Virus record (IMG/VR): IMGVR_UViG_3300024255_000034
Coordinates: 1-53,180 of that record
Origin: a virus
DNA length: 53,180 nucleotides
Direction: 5' to 3' (one strand)
In this document: piece by piece, positions 6,487 through 14,541 of the stretch
How positions within the stretch are numbered: the stretch's first letter is position 1
Layout of the letters: each line of letters opens with the position of its first letter
Notes under the pieces: model-generated
Seen by the model: the letters and a program-made list of their open reading frames with translations, nothing else
What the model was told of the DNA's origin: nothing
Database searches by the model: none
Program-made: the position numbers and the translations under genes

Positions 6487-7184
6487 AAAAAAGAGTTAAG
6501 TCCTTGTAGTACTCTCTCTTGTTTGGTACTACATAACTCACAAGTATACTCAACAGTTTCCTTCAATGAAGGTGTTTGTATGAAATACTCATTTACTTTT
6601 TCTAACTGTTCTAGTGTGAGAGACTCTACAAACTCTTTTAAGTCAGAACTTTGTACATCTTTACACTCATAAACTTCATTTTCGTCAAATACAGTTTCTA
6701 TACCATACATAACTGTTGCAATTAGACGGTCATCAGTGTCTTCTATGCCTTCTACTATGGATAATTCTCCAACTGTAGGGTATTTTAACACTAAACCTAA
6801 GTTATCTGTTAACATAAGTTTAGAATCTAGTGGATTTTCAGTAAGTTTAACTTCATTTAAGTTAATTTCTGTACTTCCACTACCTGTACAGTCTTCTTCT
6901 GCACATAAAAACTTAACTTTAGTAGTTTCACCTACAGATTTAGTTCTAATTTGTAAAAACAAGTACTCTAAATCAAATAAAGAAAGTTTATTTGCATCAA
7001 CTTTTCCAAAAGTCACACTTTCAATCAATTGAGTGAGTGCTTCTGCAATTTCTTTACCGTCTTCACTCTCTTTTGCAATCAAAAGATACTTCTGTTCTTT
7101 AACTAAGAAAGGTCTGTACTTAACTTCTCTTCCATCACTTAAATTGCACACATATGTTGGTGCAGCTTGGATTGGTAATCCCAT
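6483..7184 (-). CDS. 26: gp26-like baseplate hub/tail assembly protein
   Basis: A 233-residue protein of the T4 gp26 family. It has the N-terminal pattern LPIQAAPTYVCNLSDGREVKYRPFLVKEQKYLL, then a region naming whole-baseplate family features (LIESVTFGKVDANKLSLFDLEYLFLQIR). Four cysteines form two CxxC-like pairs (CAEEDC near 119 and CELC near 215), suggesting a metal site. It works in hub or tail assembly. GGAG lies seven bases before the start. Its stop sits directly after an eight-T run that allows -1 frameshifting into the downstream ORF. It lies between the gp54-like and tape-measure-like genes. Confidence 0.78.
   Translation of the reverse strand: MGLPIQAAPTYVCNLSDGREVKYRPFLVKEQKYLLIAKESEDGKEIAEALTQLIESVTFGKVDANKLSLFDLEYLFLQIRTKSVGETTKVKFLCAEEDCTGSGSTEINLNEVKLTENPLDSKLMLTDNLGLVLKYPTVGELSIVEGIEDTDDRLIATVMYGIETVFDENEVYECKDVQSSDLKEFVESLTLEQLEKVNEYFIQTPSLKETVEYTCELCSTKQERVLQGLNSFF
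6486..6492 (-). promoter_or_regulatory. slippery heptamer for -1 ribosomal frameshifting
   Basis: On the minus strand the end of gp26 reads CTT AAC TCT TTT TTT TAA. The heptamer T TTT TTT (6492 to 6486) is in the correct X-XXY-YYZ phase, and the zero-frame stop follows at once. A small hairpin, CTTTC (6477-6473) with GAAAG (6468-6464) around TCAT, begins eight bases downstream, a usual distance for a stimulator. Confidence 0.65.
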
Positions 7185-7202
7185 AATTTACTCCATATTT
7201 TA

Positions 7203-8264
7203 TTAACCACCAAATAAACTACTAAAATCTCTTAATGAGTCTTTTAGTCTGCTTACTTGTGAATCATATTTATTAAATCTCTTAAGGTATTTTTCTGCCC
7301 CATCGTCACCAAACTGGGCTGCAAGTCCTAGACCTTCTAAAATACCATCAAATCTTCTTCTACCACTATTTAGACCACTAGGATTGACCTTATTACTACC
7401 ATTGTATACACTATGTAAGTCTGATAAGTCGGCAACTAATTTTGCATCTTTATATTCTGTAGTAAAATGTTGGAATGCCATGGTGACTGAAAATAATAAC
7501 ATATCAGCACTATCCATTGATAGAGTTTGTGCTGTAATTGCTTTTGGAAATGCATTATGTAATGTATTTTTAACTGTTGTTGTCCCTTCACCCATTCTTC
7601 CGTCTCTTCTTAAATGTTCAATCTCAACACTTCCATGGTATGTAATAGGATATTGGAATACTGGAAGTTTATTTCTTTCGTGCGATACTGAACTATAGTC
7701 ACCGTCAGTTAAAGGTGCAGTATCAGTAGATACAATGTAATCCATCCATGCTTGTAATATTTTTCTATCTACGAAATCGGTATCACAATAGAATGATATT
7801 TCCATTTCATGCATGTCATTAACAACACCTGTTGGAACTATTTTAGTTTTTCCTACTGGAGAATACCCTTCAGTTTCTATTGTCCTTGAAGGTAACGAAG
7901 CATTTCTACATCTCACGCCTTCTAGTGAAAGACTTACACCTTTTGCGTTATTTCCAGCTGCTACACCCACACTTTCTATACCTAGTAATTCATCTTCAAA
8001 CTCTGTTTCAATTCGCCTTTGGTCAGTTCTAGTATTTTTACTTTTGTATAAAGTAGGCCCAAAGAAGTTTACTCTGAACTGGTTTGTCATTGCAGGAGTA
8101 GATAAGTTTGCCATTAATTTGTCTATAGAAAAACTTGGTCTTGAACTTATTCTTTTTGATTCAGCATTAGCTGCATCACTTCTTAGTCCTTCTTGTAATG
8201 CTTCAACATCTATCTTTGGTTGAACATCTTTGATACTTGGTATTTTATATTTTTTTATTTCCAT
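7203..8264 (-). CDS. 54: gp54-like tail tube initiator
   Basis: A 353-residue protein with the tail-tube fold pattern shared by gp19, gp48 and gp54. The middle holds RNASLPSRTIETEGYSPVGK and MEISFYCDTDFVDRKILQAWMDYI. The fold ends with FPKAITAQTLSMDSADMLLFSVTMAFQHF, close to the 'P..I....L.Y......FSV.FAY' tube strand motif. The order 'sugar-like loop - displacement strand - DF..RK..QAWMD' resembles T4 gp54, which starts tube polymerisation on gp48. gp48 itself is encoded at 11209. An N-terminal extension of about 45 residues and a helical C-terminal tail of about 80 residues are extra. It could instead be another tube-fold protein. The start overlaps the preceding stop. Confidence 0.6.
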   Translation of the reverse strand: MEIKKYKIPSIKDVQPKIDVEALQEGLRSDAANAESKRISSRPSFSIDKLMANLSTPAMTNQFRVNFFGPTLYKSKNTRTDQRRIETEFEDELLGIESVGVAAGNNAKGVSLSLEGVRCRNASLPSRTIETEGYSPVGKTKIVPTGVVNDMHEMEISFYCDTDFVDRKILQAWMDYIVSTDTAPLTDGDYSSVSHERNKLPVFQYPITYHGSVEIEHLRRDGRMGEGTTTVKNTLHNAFPKAITAQTLSMDSADMLLFSVTMAFQHFTTEYKDAKLVADLSDLHSVYNGSNKVNPSGLNSGRRRFDGILEGLGLAAQFGDDGAEKYLKRFNKYDSQVSRLKDSLRDFSSLFGG

Positions 8265-8863
8265 TAATAACTCTCTACTTTTATCCTACTATCTCTGTAA
8301 ACTGTATGTGCATTTGTACTTTTGGTAAATTCATAAGCTGGTAGTAAACTTACAATATCCCAATCACTGTATGGTACTTCTTTAATTTGTCCTTGTATTT
8401 CAGATGTAAGATATCTTTTAATACAAGGTCTTGCCCATTTCAACCTAGCAGACTTACGAATCAAATCATAACTCATTTGTATCCTTGTATCTTCTTCACT
8501 TTGACCGTCAAAGTCTCTAGTGTATCTTAATAATTCTGTTAATAATTCTACTCTTCTTAATGGATGAATGTAGTGTAAATTCAATCCATAAAATCCATCT
8601 GTTGTAAATTTAAATGGTATGACTAATGGAAATCTATCATAGTAAGGTAGTACATCTCTCCATTTTGCAATGTATGAAAACATGAACATTCCACCTATGA
8701 CTGGTCTATCCTTATCAATGTAGTTTTCAGAGTATTCTTCTCTTACTCTAGAGCTTATTTTCATAGACCCTATCGCACCTCTAAACCAGTTTAAGGATTC
8801 TTGCGATTGTCGTTTTAACTCAACAGGAGTCATTTCACTAAGACGTGTGACAAGATTAATCAT
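8264..8863 (-). CDS. conserved tail/virion protein with GLNLHYIHPLRR motif
   Basis: A 199-residue basic protein containing FKFTTDGFYGLNLHYIHPLRR (about residues 86-106) and YLTSEIQGQIKEVPYSDWDI near the C-terminus. I recognise this 'P....GF.GLN.HYL....R' family as widespread in T4-like marine phages, usually lying with tail genes, but I cannot assign a firm T4 number. It is cotranscribed with the gp54-like and gp26 genes. A perfect minus-strand late box TATAAATA at 8876-8869 lies five bases before the ATG, with no Shine-Dalgarno, so the predicted late mRNA is leaderless. Confidence 0.55.
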   Translation of the reverse strand: MINLVTRLSEMTPVELKRQSQESLNWFRGAIGSMKISSRVREEYSENYIDKDRPVIGGMFMFSYIAKWRDVLPYYDRFPLVIPFKFTTDGFYGLNLHYIHPLRRVELLTELLRYTRDFDGQSEEDTRIQMSYDLIRKSARLKWARPCIKRYLTSEIQGQIKEVPYSDWDIVSLLPAYEFTKSTNAHTVYRDSRIKVESY

Positions 8864-8868
8864 AATAC

Positions 8869-8876
8869 TATTTATA
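8869..8876 (-). promoter_or_regulatory. T4-type late promoter, predicted leaderless
   Basis: Minus strand TATAAATA followed by GTATT and then the ATG at 8863. With the last A of the box at -6 (T4 geometry), +1 is the A of the ATG. Confidence 0.7.
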
Positions 8877-8877
8877 G

Positions 8878-9504
8878 TTAAAAGGAATAATTTAGTAGAG
8901 ATTCTTCTGTAAATTTAATTTCTTTTACAGTTTGCATAACCTTAATACTGTTTGCATACATTTCGGGTCGGTCTTCTGAAACATGCATCTCAATCATGTT
9001 GGGTTTTATAACTGCAAACATATTATTACCACTCTTAGAATACAAACCTAACCAAGTATCAAAATCAAGTGTTTCGTTTGGGGTAGATTCTTTATCCCAT
9101 AGAACAAACTCTTGGTCTAACTTATTTAAATGTATGAGTGCATGAACTCTATGGGTGCCTGGATGTACAATCCACTTATCATCTTTCATGTAAGCTTGTG
9201 GAGTTGAGTACAACCCCTTAGTTCTAATCTCATTGATTAACCATATAAGTTTTGTTGCATGAAAGTTTTCGTTGTATTCATAGATATCCATTTTCTCTCT
9301 GAAGTTTTCTGCAACAACTGGTTCTAGTTCTTTGTTTTCTAGTAAATGTTTTGCTAGTCTTATGTGGTCTTCAGGTCTAGGTTCCCAATCGTTTTCTAGT
9401 GCTTCACCCAATGTGACTAATTTAGGTTTGACCACTAACCCATCAAATATTGTTCTGAGCTCGTCTATATCATTTTGGGTGTTTAAGTGCTTAATCTCTT
9501 CCAT
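8878..9504 (-). CDS. ParB-like 'HPG' domain protein
   Basis: A 208-residue protein whose core resembles the ParB/sulfiredoxin fold. HATKLIWLINEIRTKGLYS (about 82-100) matches the 'L..SI...G...P' element, and WIVHPGTHRVHALIHL (111-126) replaces the usual GHRR box. The same pair of elements occurs in the N-terminal half of the glycosyltransferase at 44824-46395, so the two are paralogous domains. No catalytic residues for the ParB-type nuclease or CTPase can be confirmed. It lies between kdsB and tail genes and ends just before a late promoter. A role as a nucleotide- or sugar-linked regulator is speculative. Confidence 0.45.
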   Translation of the reverse strand: MEEIKHLNTQNDIDELRTIFDGLVVKPKLVTLGEALENDWEPRPEDHIRLAKHLLENKELEPVVAENFREKMDIYEYNENFHATKLIWLINEIRTKGLYSTPQAYMKDDKWIVHPGTHRVHALIHLNKLDQEFVLWDKESTPNETLDFDTWLGLYSKSGNNMFAVIKPNMIEMHVSEDRPEMYANSIKVMQTVKEIKFTEESLLNYSF

Positions 9505-10201
9505 TTAAATATTCCTCTACTAGTTTTATATCGTTAGGTGTATCTACAGATAATCCGATATCATTAACCTTTACCATTTTAACTTTATGTCCATTCTCTA
9601 TGTATCTAAACATTTCTACATTCTCTCTTTTTTCAAACTCACCTCTAGTAAGTGTTGAGAACATTGATAACATGTCTCTACTGAATGCATACAATCCCAT
9701 TTGTTGATACGGTGAAATAGGTAGTCTAGAAAAATGAGTTGCGTAGTTGTCTTTATTGAATGAAACTTTAACAACATTTATATCACTGTTTTTATAATCC
9801 TGTTCTATTTTAACATATGCATTAGATACACTACCTAGTGTGTAAGACTCTATTAGTTTATCAATTGCGTCAGGGTCAATCAGGGGTTCGTCACCTTGAA
9901 TGTTAACATATATGTCTGCATCAAGTGTATCAAGTGTAAGTGCAATTCGGTCAGTACCAGTAGGGACAACATTATCAATCCTGATTACATTCAGGTCATT
10001 GTCATTACAGTAGTTCTCAATTCGGTCATCATCCGTAACCACGTAGACTTCGTCTAGTCTCTTCGACATGGATGCTCGGTCATAGACACGTTGTATCATT
10101 GGTTGACCACTAATCATTGCAAGGGGTTTACCCTCGAATCTAGTTGAGCCCCAACGGGAAGGTATTAGACCGACTGTATTGATTTTGCTTTGTTCCAACA
10201 T
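9491..10201 (-). CDS. kdsB: CMP-Kdo synthetase (3-deoxy-manno-octulosonate cytidylyltransferase)
   Basis: A 236-residue enzyme that activates Kdo with CTP to give CMP-Kdo and pyrophosphate for lipopolysaccharide core synthesis. Family motifs appear in order: LIPSRWGSTRFEGKPL (12-27), PMIQRVY (34-40), VVTDDDRI (54-61), TGTDRIA (81-87), VNIQGDEPLIDP (99-110), HFSRLPIS and SVDTPNDIKLV near the C-terminus. Length is close to bacterial KdsB (about 248 aa). The start overlaps the end of the HAD gene by 37 bases. Encoded with a HAD phosphatase, it could support sugar remodelling of host surface or virion. A related CMP-sugar cytidylyltransferase specificity cannot be excluded. Confidence 0.85.
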   Translation of the reverse strand: MLEQSKINTVGLIPSRWGSTRFEGKPLAMISGQPMIQRVYDRASMSKRLDEVYVVTDDDRIENYCNDNDLNVIRIDNVVPTGTDRIALTLDTLDADIYVNIQGDEPLIDPDAIDKLIESYTLGSVSNAYVKIEQDYKNSDINVVKVSFNKDNYATHFSRLPISPYQQMGLYAFSRDMLSMFSTLTRGEFEKRENVEMFRYIENGHKVKMVKVNDIGLSVDTPNDIKLVEEYLNGRD

Positions 10202-10743
10202 TCTACTTTACCGTATCCATATTCTGCATGTATGAAATCTACGCCTGATGCATCTGCACATTCTTTGTCTACTATCATGTCTCCAACATAGACTGCATCT
10301 TTAGGACTAGTATTACAATGTGCAAGAGTAAATAATAATTGGTCGGGTGAGGGTTTACCTCTTAATCCTTCAGTGGGACAACAGATAAAATCAAACTCAA
10401 CATCTAACTTAGATAAGATGTCGTGTGTTCTATCTTTATGTTTAGATGTGACAACTGCAAGTTTCTTTCCTTGTGACTTAAGGTGTTGTAAATGTTCTTC
10501 TACACCGTCATAAAACTTAATCAACTTACTATTCTTTGATGAGAACTTGTTATATTTTATCATTAACTCATCTTGGTCAGTAAGTATACCTATTTCAGTT
10601 AGTATATCTTTGAATGGTTTACCTATTAACTTGAAGTAATCTTTAAAATCTCTACCAGTGTTAAGAGAGTTGAATGACTTCTCCATGTTTTCTTTTGAAT
10701 CAATTAAGACTCCGTCTAAATCAAATATGTATAATGTCTTCAT
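10165..10743 (-). CDS. HAD-superfamily phosphatase
   Basis: A 192-residue enzyme of HAD subfamily I. Motif I is FDLDGVLIDS (7-16; nucleophile Asp8, acid/base Asp10). Motif II is VVTSK (97-101). Motif III Lys lies in GKPSPDQLL (129-137). Motif IV is YVGDMIVDKECA (152-163). The helical cap between motifs I and II resembles phosphoglycolate phosphatases. Directly upstream of kdsB in the same operon, it might dephosphorylate a sugar phosphate, functionally replacing Kdo-8-phosphate phosphatase, but its sequence is not KdsC-like, so the substrate is unknown. Its start lies next to the gp4 stop. Confidence 0.8.
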   Translation of the reverse strand: MKTLYIFDLDGVLIDSKENMEKSFNSLNTGRDFKDYFKLIGKPFKDILTEIGILTDQDELMIKYNKFSSKNSKLIKFYDGVEEHLQHLKSQGKKLAVVTSKHKDRTHDILSKLDVEFDFICCPTEGLRGKPSPDQLLFTLAHCNTSPKDAVYVGDMIVDKECADASGVDFIHAEYGYGKVECWNKAKSIQSV

Positions 10744-11171
10744 GTTAGGTGGTCTTCAGTTAATATTCTAAACTTCAATCGTCTATCGTTACAATACTCT
10801 TCTGCAGCTTTAAACTTTGCTTGATTGACAGCATAGGTTGCAATCTCATTGATGTATCGTTTGGTTTGTCGTTTAGGTTCCTTTGGGGGTTTAAGTTGCT
10901 TCTTGGGTTTAACTTCTATAATCTCTCTTATAGATTGTCCCTTATCGTTAACATACTTTATGTAAAAGTCAGGAAAGTATCTATGTACTTTTTTATCTAA
11001 AGGAGACTTATATGGAATGATAACTTCTTCACTACCCCATTCTATGATATTGGTATTAGTATCACAATAGACCATGAATCTTCGTTCCCATAAAGACCTG
11101 TATATTATCTTTGTGGGGTCTCCTTTGTATTTTTTATAGTTCTTTGGTTTAAACCTTCCGCTGTACGACAT
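10740..11171 (-). CDS. 4: gp4-like head completion protein (nuclease fold)
   Basis: I start this gene at the ATG giving MSYSGRFKPKNYKKY (144 aa), not at the upstream ATG at 11243. The family begins with YSGRFKPKNP, and a late promoter box lies inside the extra 24 codons. The body shows a TnsA/restriction-like nuclease pattern: YRSLWERRFMVYCDTNTNI, WGSEEVIIPY, HRYFPDFYIK and EIIEVKPKKQLKPP. The PD...(E)xK residues are probably catalytic. T4 gp4 (150 aa) joins heads to tails by finishing the head vertex. It leads the minus-strand operon, with its promoter at 11207-11200. Confidence 0.85.
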   Translation of the reverse strand: MSYSGRFKPKNYKKYKGDPTKIIYRSLWERRFMVYCDTNTNIIEWGSEEVIIPYKSPLDKKVHRYFPDFYIKYVNDKGQSIREIIEVKPKKQLKPPKEPKRQTKRYINEIATYAVNQAKFKAAEEYCNDRRLKFRILTEDHLT

Positions 11172-11176
11172 AAATA
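11169..11176 (+). promoter_or_regulatory. T4-type late promoter for gene 48
   Basis: CATAAATA (one change from TATAAATA) lies about 33 bases before the gene 48 ATG. Predicted +1 is near 11182, leaving a leader with an ACAGG ribosome binding site. The box overlaps the start codon of the divergent gene 4. Confidence 0.6.
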
Positions 11177-11199
11177 GATATGAATAAGTTATATACAGG

Positions 11200-11207
11200 T
11201 ATTTATA
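11200..11207 (-). promoter_or_regulatory. T4-type late promoter for gene 4 operon
   Basis: A perfect TATAAATA on the minus strand (11207 to 11200), directly before the ATG of the divergent gene 48. Predicted +1 is near 11194, giving a 23-base leader to the gene 4 ATG at 11171 with no clear Shine-Dalgarno. Confidence 0.7.
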
Positions 11208-11208
11208 C

Positions 11209-12402
11209 ATGGCATCAGTAAACAAATTTTTATCAAAACTCAATCAAGCATCTACAGCACTTAAGTCGGTTAAAGGTATATCGAGTAAAATATTTGGTAC
11301 AGGATACCAAACGAATGTATCTACACAAGAACAAGATGTTGAAATTGAAAGAAGAAGACTTCAAGAAAGAGCAAAAGCTTTAAAAAGTAAAAACATTGGG
11401 TTAAATATGATACCCAAATATGAAGCTAAAGTGAATCCTCAACTTTCAGCAACTGAATTGGTTTATCCAAAGGATAATCTTGTAGATAATTATATTCACT
11501 TTACAATTGAACCAAGAAAAGAGAGGGAAGGTTCACCAAGTGCATTATCATCTTCAAGTACAGAGATTTACCTATATGCTCCAAATGTAAAGAATGATGC
11601 ACCTTCCATTTCTTATAATAATGTTGATTTTGGAAACGTGCAGAGAGATATATTAAGTGGTGGACTTAATATTGCTGATATGGATGGTGGTATTAGTGCT
11701 GAACTAAAAGAGATGATAACGAAATTAGGCAATAGTATTGCATTGGGTACACGTAACTTTAAGGACGATAGAACATTTAATCCACAAAAGGAAGTTATGT
11801 TTGAAGGTATTCAGTTTAGAACTTATGATATGGCATTTCAATTTAGACCAAATAGTATAGAAGAGACAGAAGAGATTAACAATATCATATGGGCATTCAA
11901 GACTGCAATGTTGCCAGATACATTTCAAATGGCTCAAGGAATAGGTAAAGAATCAGAAAAATTTAGTGAAAACTACTTCAACTTACCCAATAATATCTTA
12001 ATAGAGTGGTACGGTACAATTAAACAGAAGATTGACGGATTTTTACCATCATTCATAACTAATGTATCGGTTCAATACAATGGTGGTAATAAACTGGAAA
12101 CCTTTAGTGATGGTATGCCTTTAGTTGTAGACATGACTCTTTCATTTGTAGAAAATGTTTTAATGACACAAGAAAATTATCAGAGTATTACTGCAAGTAG
12201 TAAAAAAGTAGACCTTAAACCATCTCCAAGTGCTAGAGAGATAAGAGATAATGCTAATGCAACATCTAACGAGGTTCAAAATAAAAAATCTAACATAGAA
12301 CTAAACATTCCAACATATCAAGACCCTGGCTACACAGCTCCTGATGGAACTAAATTTAAAGATGGTAAAATAATTTATCAAAGACCTTTTGGGGCTGGAT
12401 AA
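11209..12402 (+). CDS. 48: gp48-like baseplate tail tube cap
   Basis: A 397-residue protein (T4 gp48 is 364 aa). The typical tube-cap block is clear: NPQKEVMFEGIQFRTYDMAF, FQFRPNSIEETEEINNIIWAFK and a C-terminal tube-fold strand region (FSDGMPLVVDMTLSFVENVL). gp48 caps the baseplate hub and, with gp54, starts the tube. The N-terminus has a charged helical linker and the C-terminal 60 residues are polar and probably disordered. It heads the plus-strand baseplate operon and is followed by gene 53 after five bases. Confidence 0.85.
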   Translation: MASVNKFLSKLNQASTALKSVKGISSKIFGTGYQTNVSTQEQDVEIERRRLQERAKALKSKNIGLNMIPKYEAKVNPQLSATELVYPKDNLVDNYIHFTIEPRKEREGSPSALSSSSTEIYLYAPNVKNDAPSISYNNVDFGNVQRDILSGGLNIADMDGGISAELKEMITKLGNSIALGTRNFKDDRTFNPQKEVMFEGIQFRTYDMAFQFRPNSIEETEEINNIIWAFKTAMLPDTFQMAQGIGKESEKFSENYFNLPNNILIEWYGTIKQKIDGFLPSFITNVSVQYNGGNKLETFSDGMPLVVDMTLSFVENVLMTQENYQSITASSKKVDLKPSPSAREIRDNANATSNEVQNKKSNIELNIPTYQDPGYTAPDGTKFKDGKIIYQRPFGAG

Positions 12403-12407
12403 TAACC

Positions 12408-13145
12408 ATGGCAAACGAACTATATAAAAATTTTCCCGAAATACAATATACTTTATCTAATGGTAAAGTCGTTACAATAAAAGATTTCTTTAGAAAGGCT
12501 AGAATATCATCTTTCAGTCTTGATAAGGTTGTTGACTATGAATACTACGAATTAACCGAAGGCGAACGACCTGATGTAGCCGCATCTAAGATATATGGTG
12601 ACAGTGATTTACATTGGATTTTCTTTTTAGTTAATGACATGGAAAATTACTATGACTGGTATATGAGTTCAGAGACATTTGAAACACATATAGATTCTAA
12701 GTATGCTGGTCAATACTTAACCTTTGCAACAACTGATGATGTTGTACAATACCCTAATTATGATAGTCAAGGAAACTTACTAAACACTAGAAAATATCTA
12801 TTAGGAGAAAAGGTCGACACTACAAAAGGAACTGGACATATCTTAGAAGTAGACCCACTAAATAAAAGAGTTAGGGTAGAAAGAGGACAATGGGAACAAG
12901 GAGAAACCTTAGTTGGATTAAATAAATCATCTGTAATTACAAGTATTATAGAACCTAGAGATGTTATAGTACATTACGAAAATGTTGATGGAGTTAAAAC
13001 CAATGTTCCTACAGCTGGTTATACTAGTGTCTCTTTATGGCAAAACGAATACAATAAAAATGAAAACAAAAGGCGAATAAAAATAGTGAAACCATCTTAT
13101 ATGAATATAGTTTTACGAGAGTTTGAAACCTTAATGTCCAAATAG
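12408..13145 (+). CDS. 53: gp53 baseplate wedge protein
   Basis: A 245-residue protein (T4 gp53 is 196 aa). The conserved N-terminal block reads LYKNFPEIQYTLSNGK, then KDFFRKARI and YEYYELTEGERPDVAASKIYGDSDLHWIFFLVNDM. gp53 joins neighbouring wedges around the hub during baseplate assembly. A LysM-like C-terminal segment, as in some family members, is not evident. It lies between genes 48 and 27, as in other marine T4-like phages. Confidence 0.87.
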   Translation: MANELYKNFPEIQYTLSNGKVVTIKDFFRKARISSFSLDKVVDYEYYELTEGERPDVAASKIYGDSDLHWIFFLVNDMENYYDWYMSSETFETHIDSKYAGQYLTFATTDDVVQYPNYDSQGNLLNTRKYLLGEKVDTTKGTGHILEVDPLNKRVRVERGQWEQGETLVGLNKSSVITSIIEPRDVIVHYENVDGVKTNVPTAGYTSVSLWQNEYNKNENKRRIKIVKPSYMNIVLREFETLMSK

Positions 13146-13146
13146 T

Positions 13147-14541
13147 ATGGACAATCAATTAGGAAAAGTCAAAGTACGAGAAGTCACCATTCAATATGGA
13201 GACCAAGAAACCGACTTTGTTAATATAGTAAATCAAGTAAATTCAATTTCAATATATGAAAGTATATTCAGTAAACACCTTACTGGAAATGTTGTTGTGG
13301 TTGATGCAAGAAATCTAATCAATAACTTACTATTGACTGGTCAAGAGAATATAACCATTAATTGTGAAATGGCAGAGGGTGGAAATTCGGTAAACAGAAC
13401 CTTTAGATTATATAAAATTTCTAACCTTATAAGAGAGGGAGATTTAGTTCAGATATACACTATGCACTTTTGTGACCCATTGATGTATAGAAGTAAAGAA
13501 GAAAGAATAAGTCAAGCTCTTAGGGGTTCTCATACAGATATGATTGAAGGTCTTTTTGAAGAACTTAGTGGAGACTCTAATTTTATACCACTATTTACTG
13601 AATTTGAAGAAACACAAGGTGACAATCATCAATTCGTTGTACCAAATTGGTCTGTTAATAAAACATTAGATTGGTTAGTAAATAATAGTAATCCAACTAG
13701 CGAAGCTTCCTATAAAAACTCAATGTTTTTGTATCAGGACATGATAGGACAGTATCAGTTTAAATCTATGGATAACATGTTAAATGATACAGAAGAAGAT
13801 GTATTCCACCATGTTCCATACAATGCATTTACTAACGTAAGTTCCGAAGAACGTAATTTAGTTATACTAAGTTCAAATAAACCACAAGAGTTTGATACTC
13901 TTCGTGGATTGTCTACTGGTGCATACGCTTCACTATTAAAAGTATATGACCCTATTAGAAAACTAGAAAGTGTTAAAGAATATGATATTGAAGATACTAT
14001 TCAAAGGAGACAAGATGTCAGAGATGGTAATAGTATTCTTGCACAAGAAAATCCATTAACACCTCTCATAACAAAAGAGACTACATTTCCTAAACCACAT
14101 AAGTTAGAACAACCTACTACCATACTTCATGAGTATACCACAACTCATATGTTTGATAATAAAGATAAGATTGATGATGAGGAAGTTTTTATGGGTGTTA
14201 AACATACTGATAATAGTAAATTAGAAAGACATGCATTACTAGAAATCTTAAATCAAAATAGAATAGAGGTTGTCGTACCCTTTACTACTAAGATAAGGGC
14301 TGGTAAAAAGATACTATTAGATTTACCAAAAGGTGAAGTTAAAATAGGTAAAAGCAAAGGAATAGAATTTGATAATTATTACTTAATTACAGGAGTTTCT
14401 ATTCATATAGATAATGCGACTAAAGTGGGAACATGTAATTTAGAATGTTCAAAAGAAAGTAAACTATTATCAAAAATAGAACAAAATTATAGTCAAAAGG
14501 TGGCAGATATACTAACAGGTATGGAACCGAATAAATCATGA
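13147..14541 (+). CDS. 27: gp27-like baseplate hub subunit
   Basis: A 464-residue protein (T4 gp27 is 391 aa). The start KVKVREVTIQYGDQETDFVN and the block SISIYESIFSKHLTGNVVVVD are the marine gp27 hub pattern. The hub trimer forms the ring through which the gp5 spike and tape measure pass. The C-terminus (EFDNYYLITGVSIHID) looks like a hub tube-domain strand. It overlaps gene 5 by four bases, and the two products form a complex in T4, supporting the call. Confidence 0.78.
   Translation: MDNQLGKVKVREVTIQYGDQETDFVNIVNQVNSISIYESIFSKHLTGNVVVVDARNLINNLLLTGQENITINCEMAEGGNSVNRTFRLYKISNLIREGDLVQIYTMHFCDPLMYRSKEERISQALRGSHTDMIEGLFEELSGDSNFIPLFTEFEETQGDNHQFVVPNWSVNKTLDWLVNNSNPTSEASYKNSMFLYQDMIGQYQFKSMDNMLNDTEEDVFHHVPYNAFTNVSSEERNLVILSSNKPQEFDTLRGLSTGAYASLLKVYDPIRKLESVKEYDIEDTIQRRQDVRDGNSILAQENPLTPLITKETTFPKPHKLEQPTTILHEYTTTHMFDNKDKIDDEEVFMGVKHTDNSKLERHALLEILNQNRIEVVVPFTTKIRAGKKILLDLPKGEVKIGKSKGIEFDNYYLITGVSIHIDNATKVGTCNLECSKESKLLSKIEQNYSQKVADILTGMEPNKS

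Noticed and set aside
10165-10743. Assignment of the HAD enzyme as KdsC (Kdo-8-phosphate phosphatase)
   Set aside because: It carries a helical cap and phosphoglycolate-phosphatase-like motifs, whereas KdsC is a cap-less tetramer. Only the operon context points to Kdo.
11172-11243. N-terminal extension of gene 4 to the ATG at 11243
   Set aside because: It would place a perfect late promoter inside the coding region and add 24 residues not in the family; the family begins at YSGRFKP.
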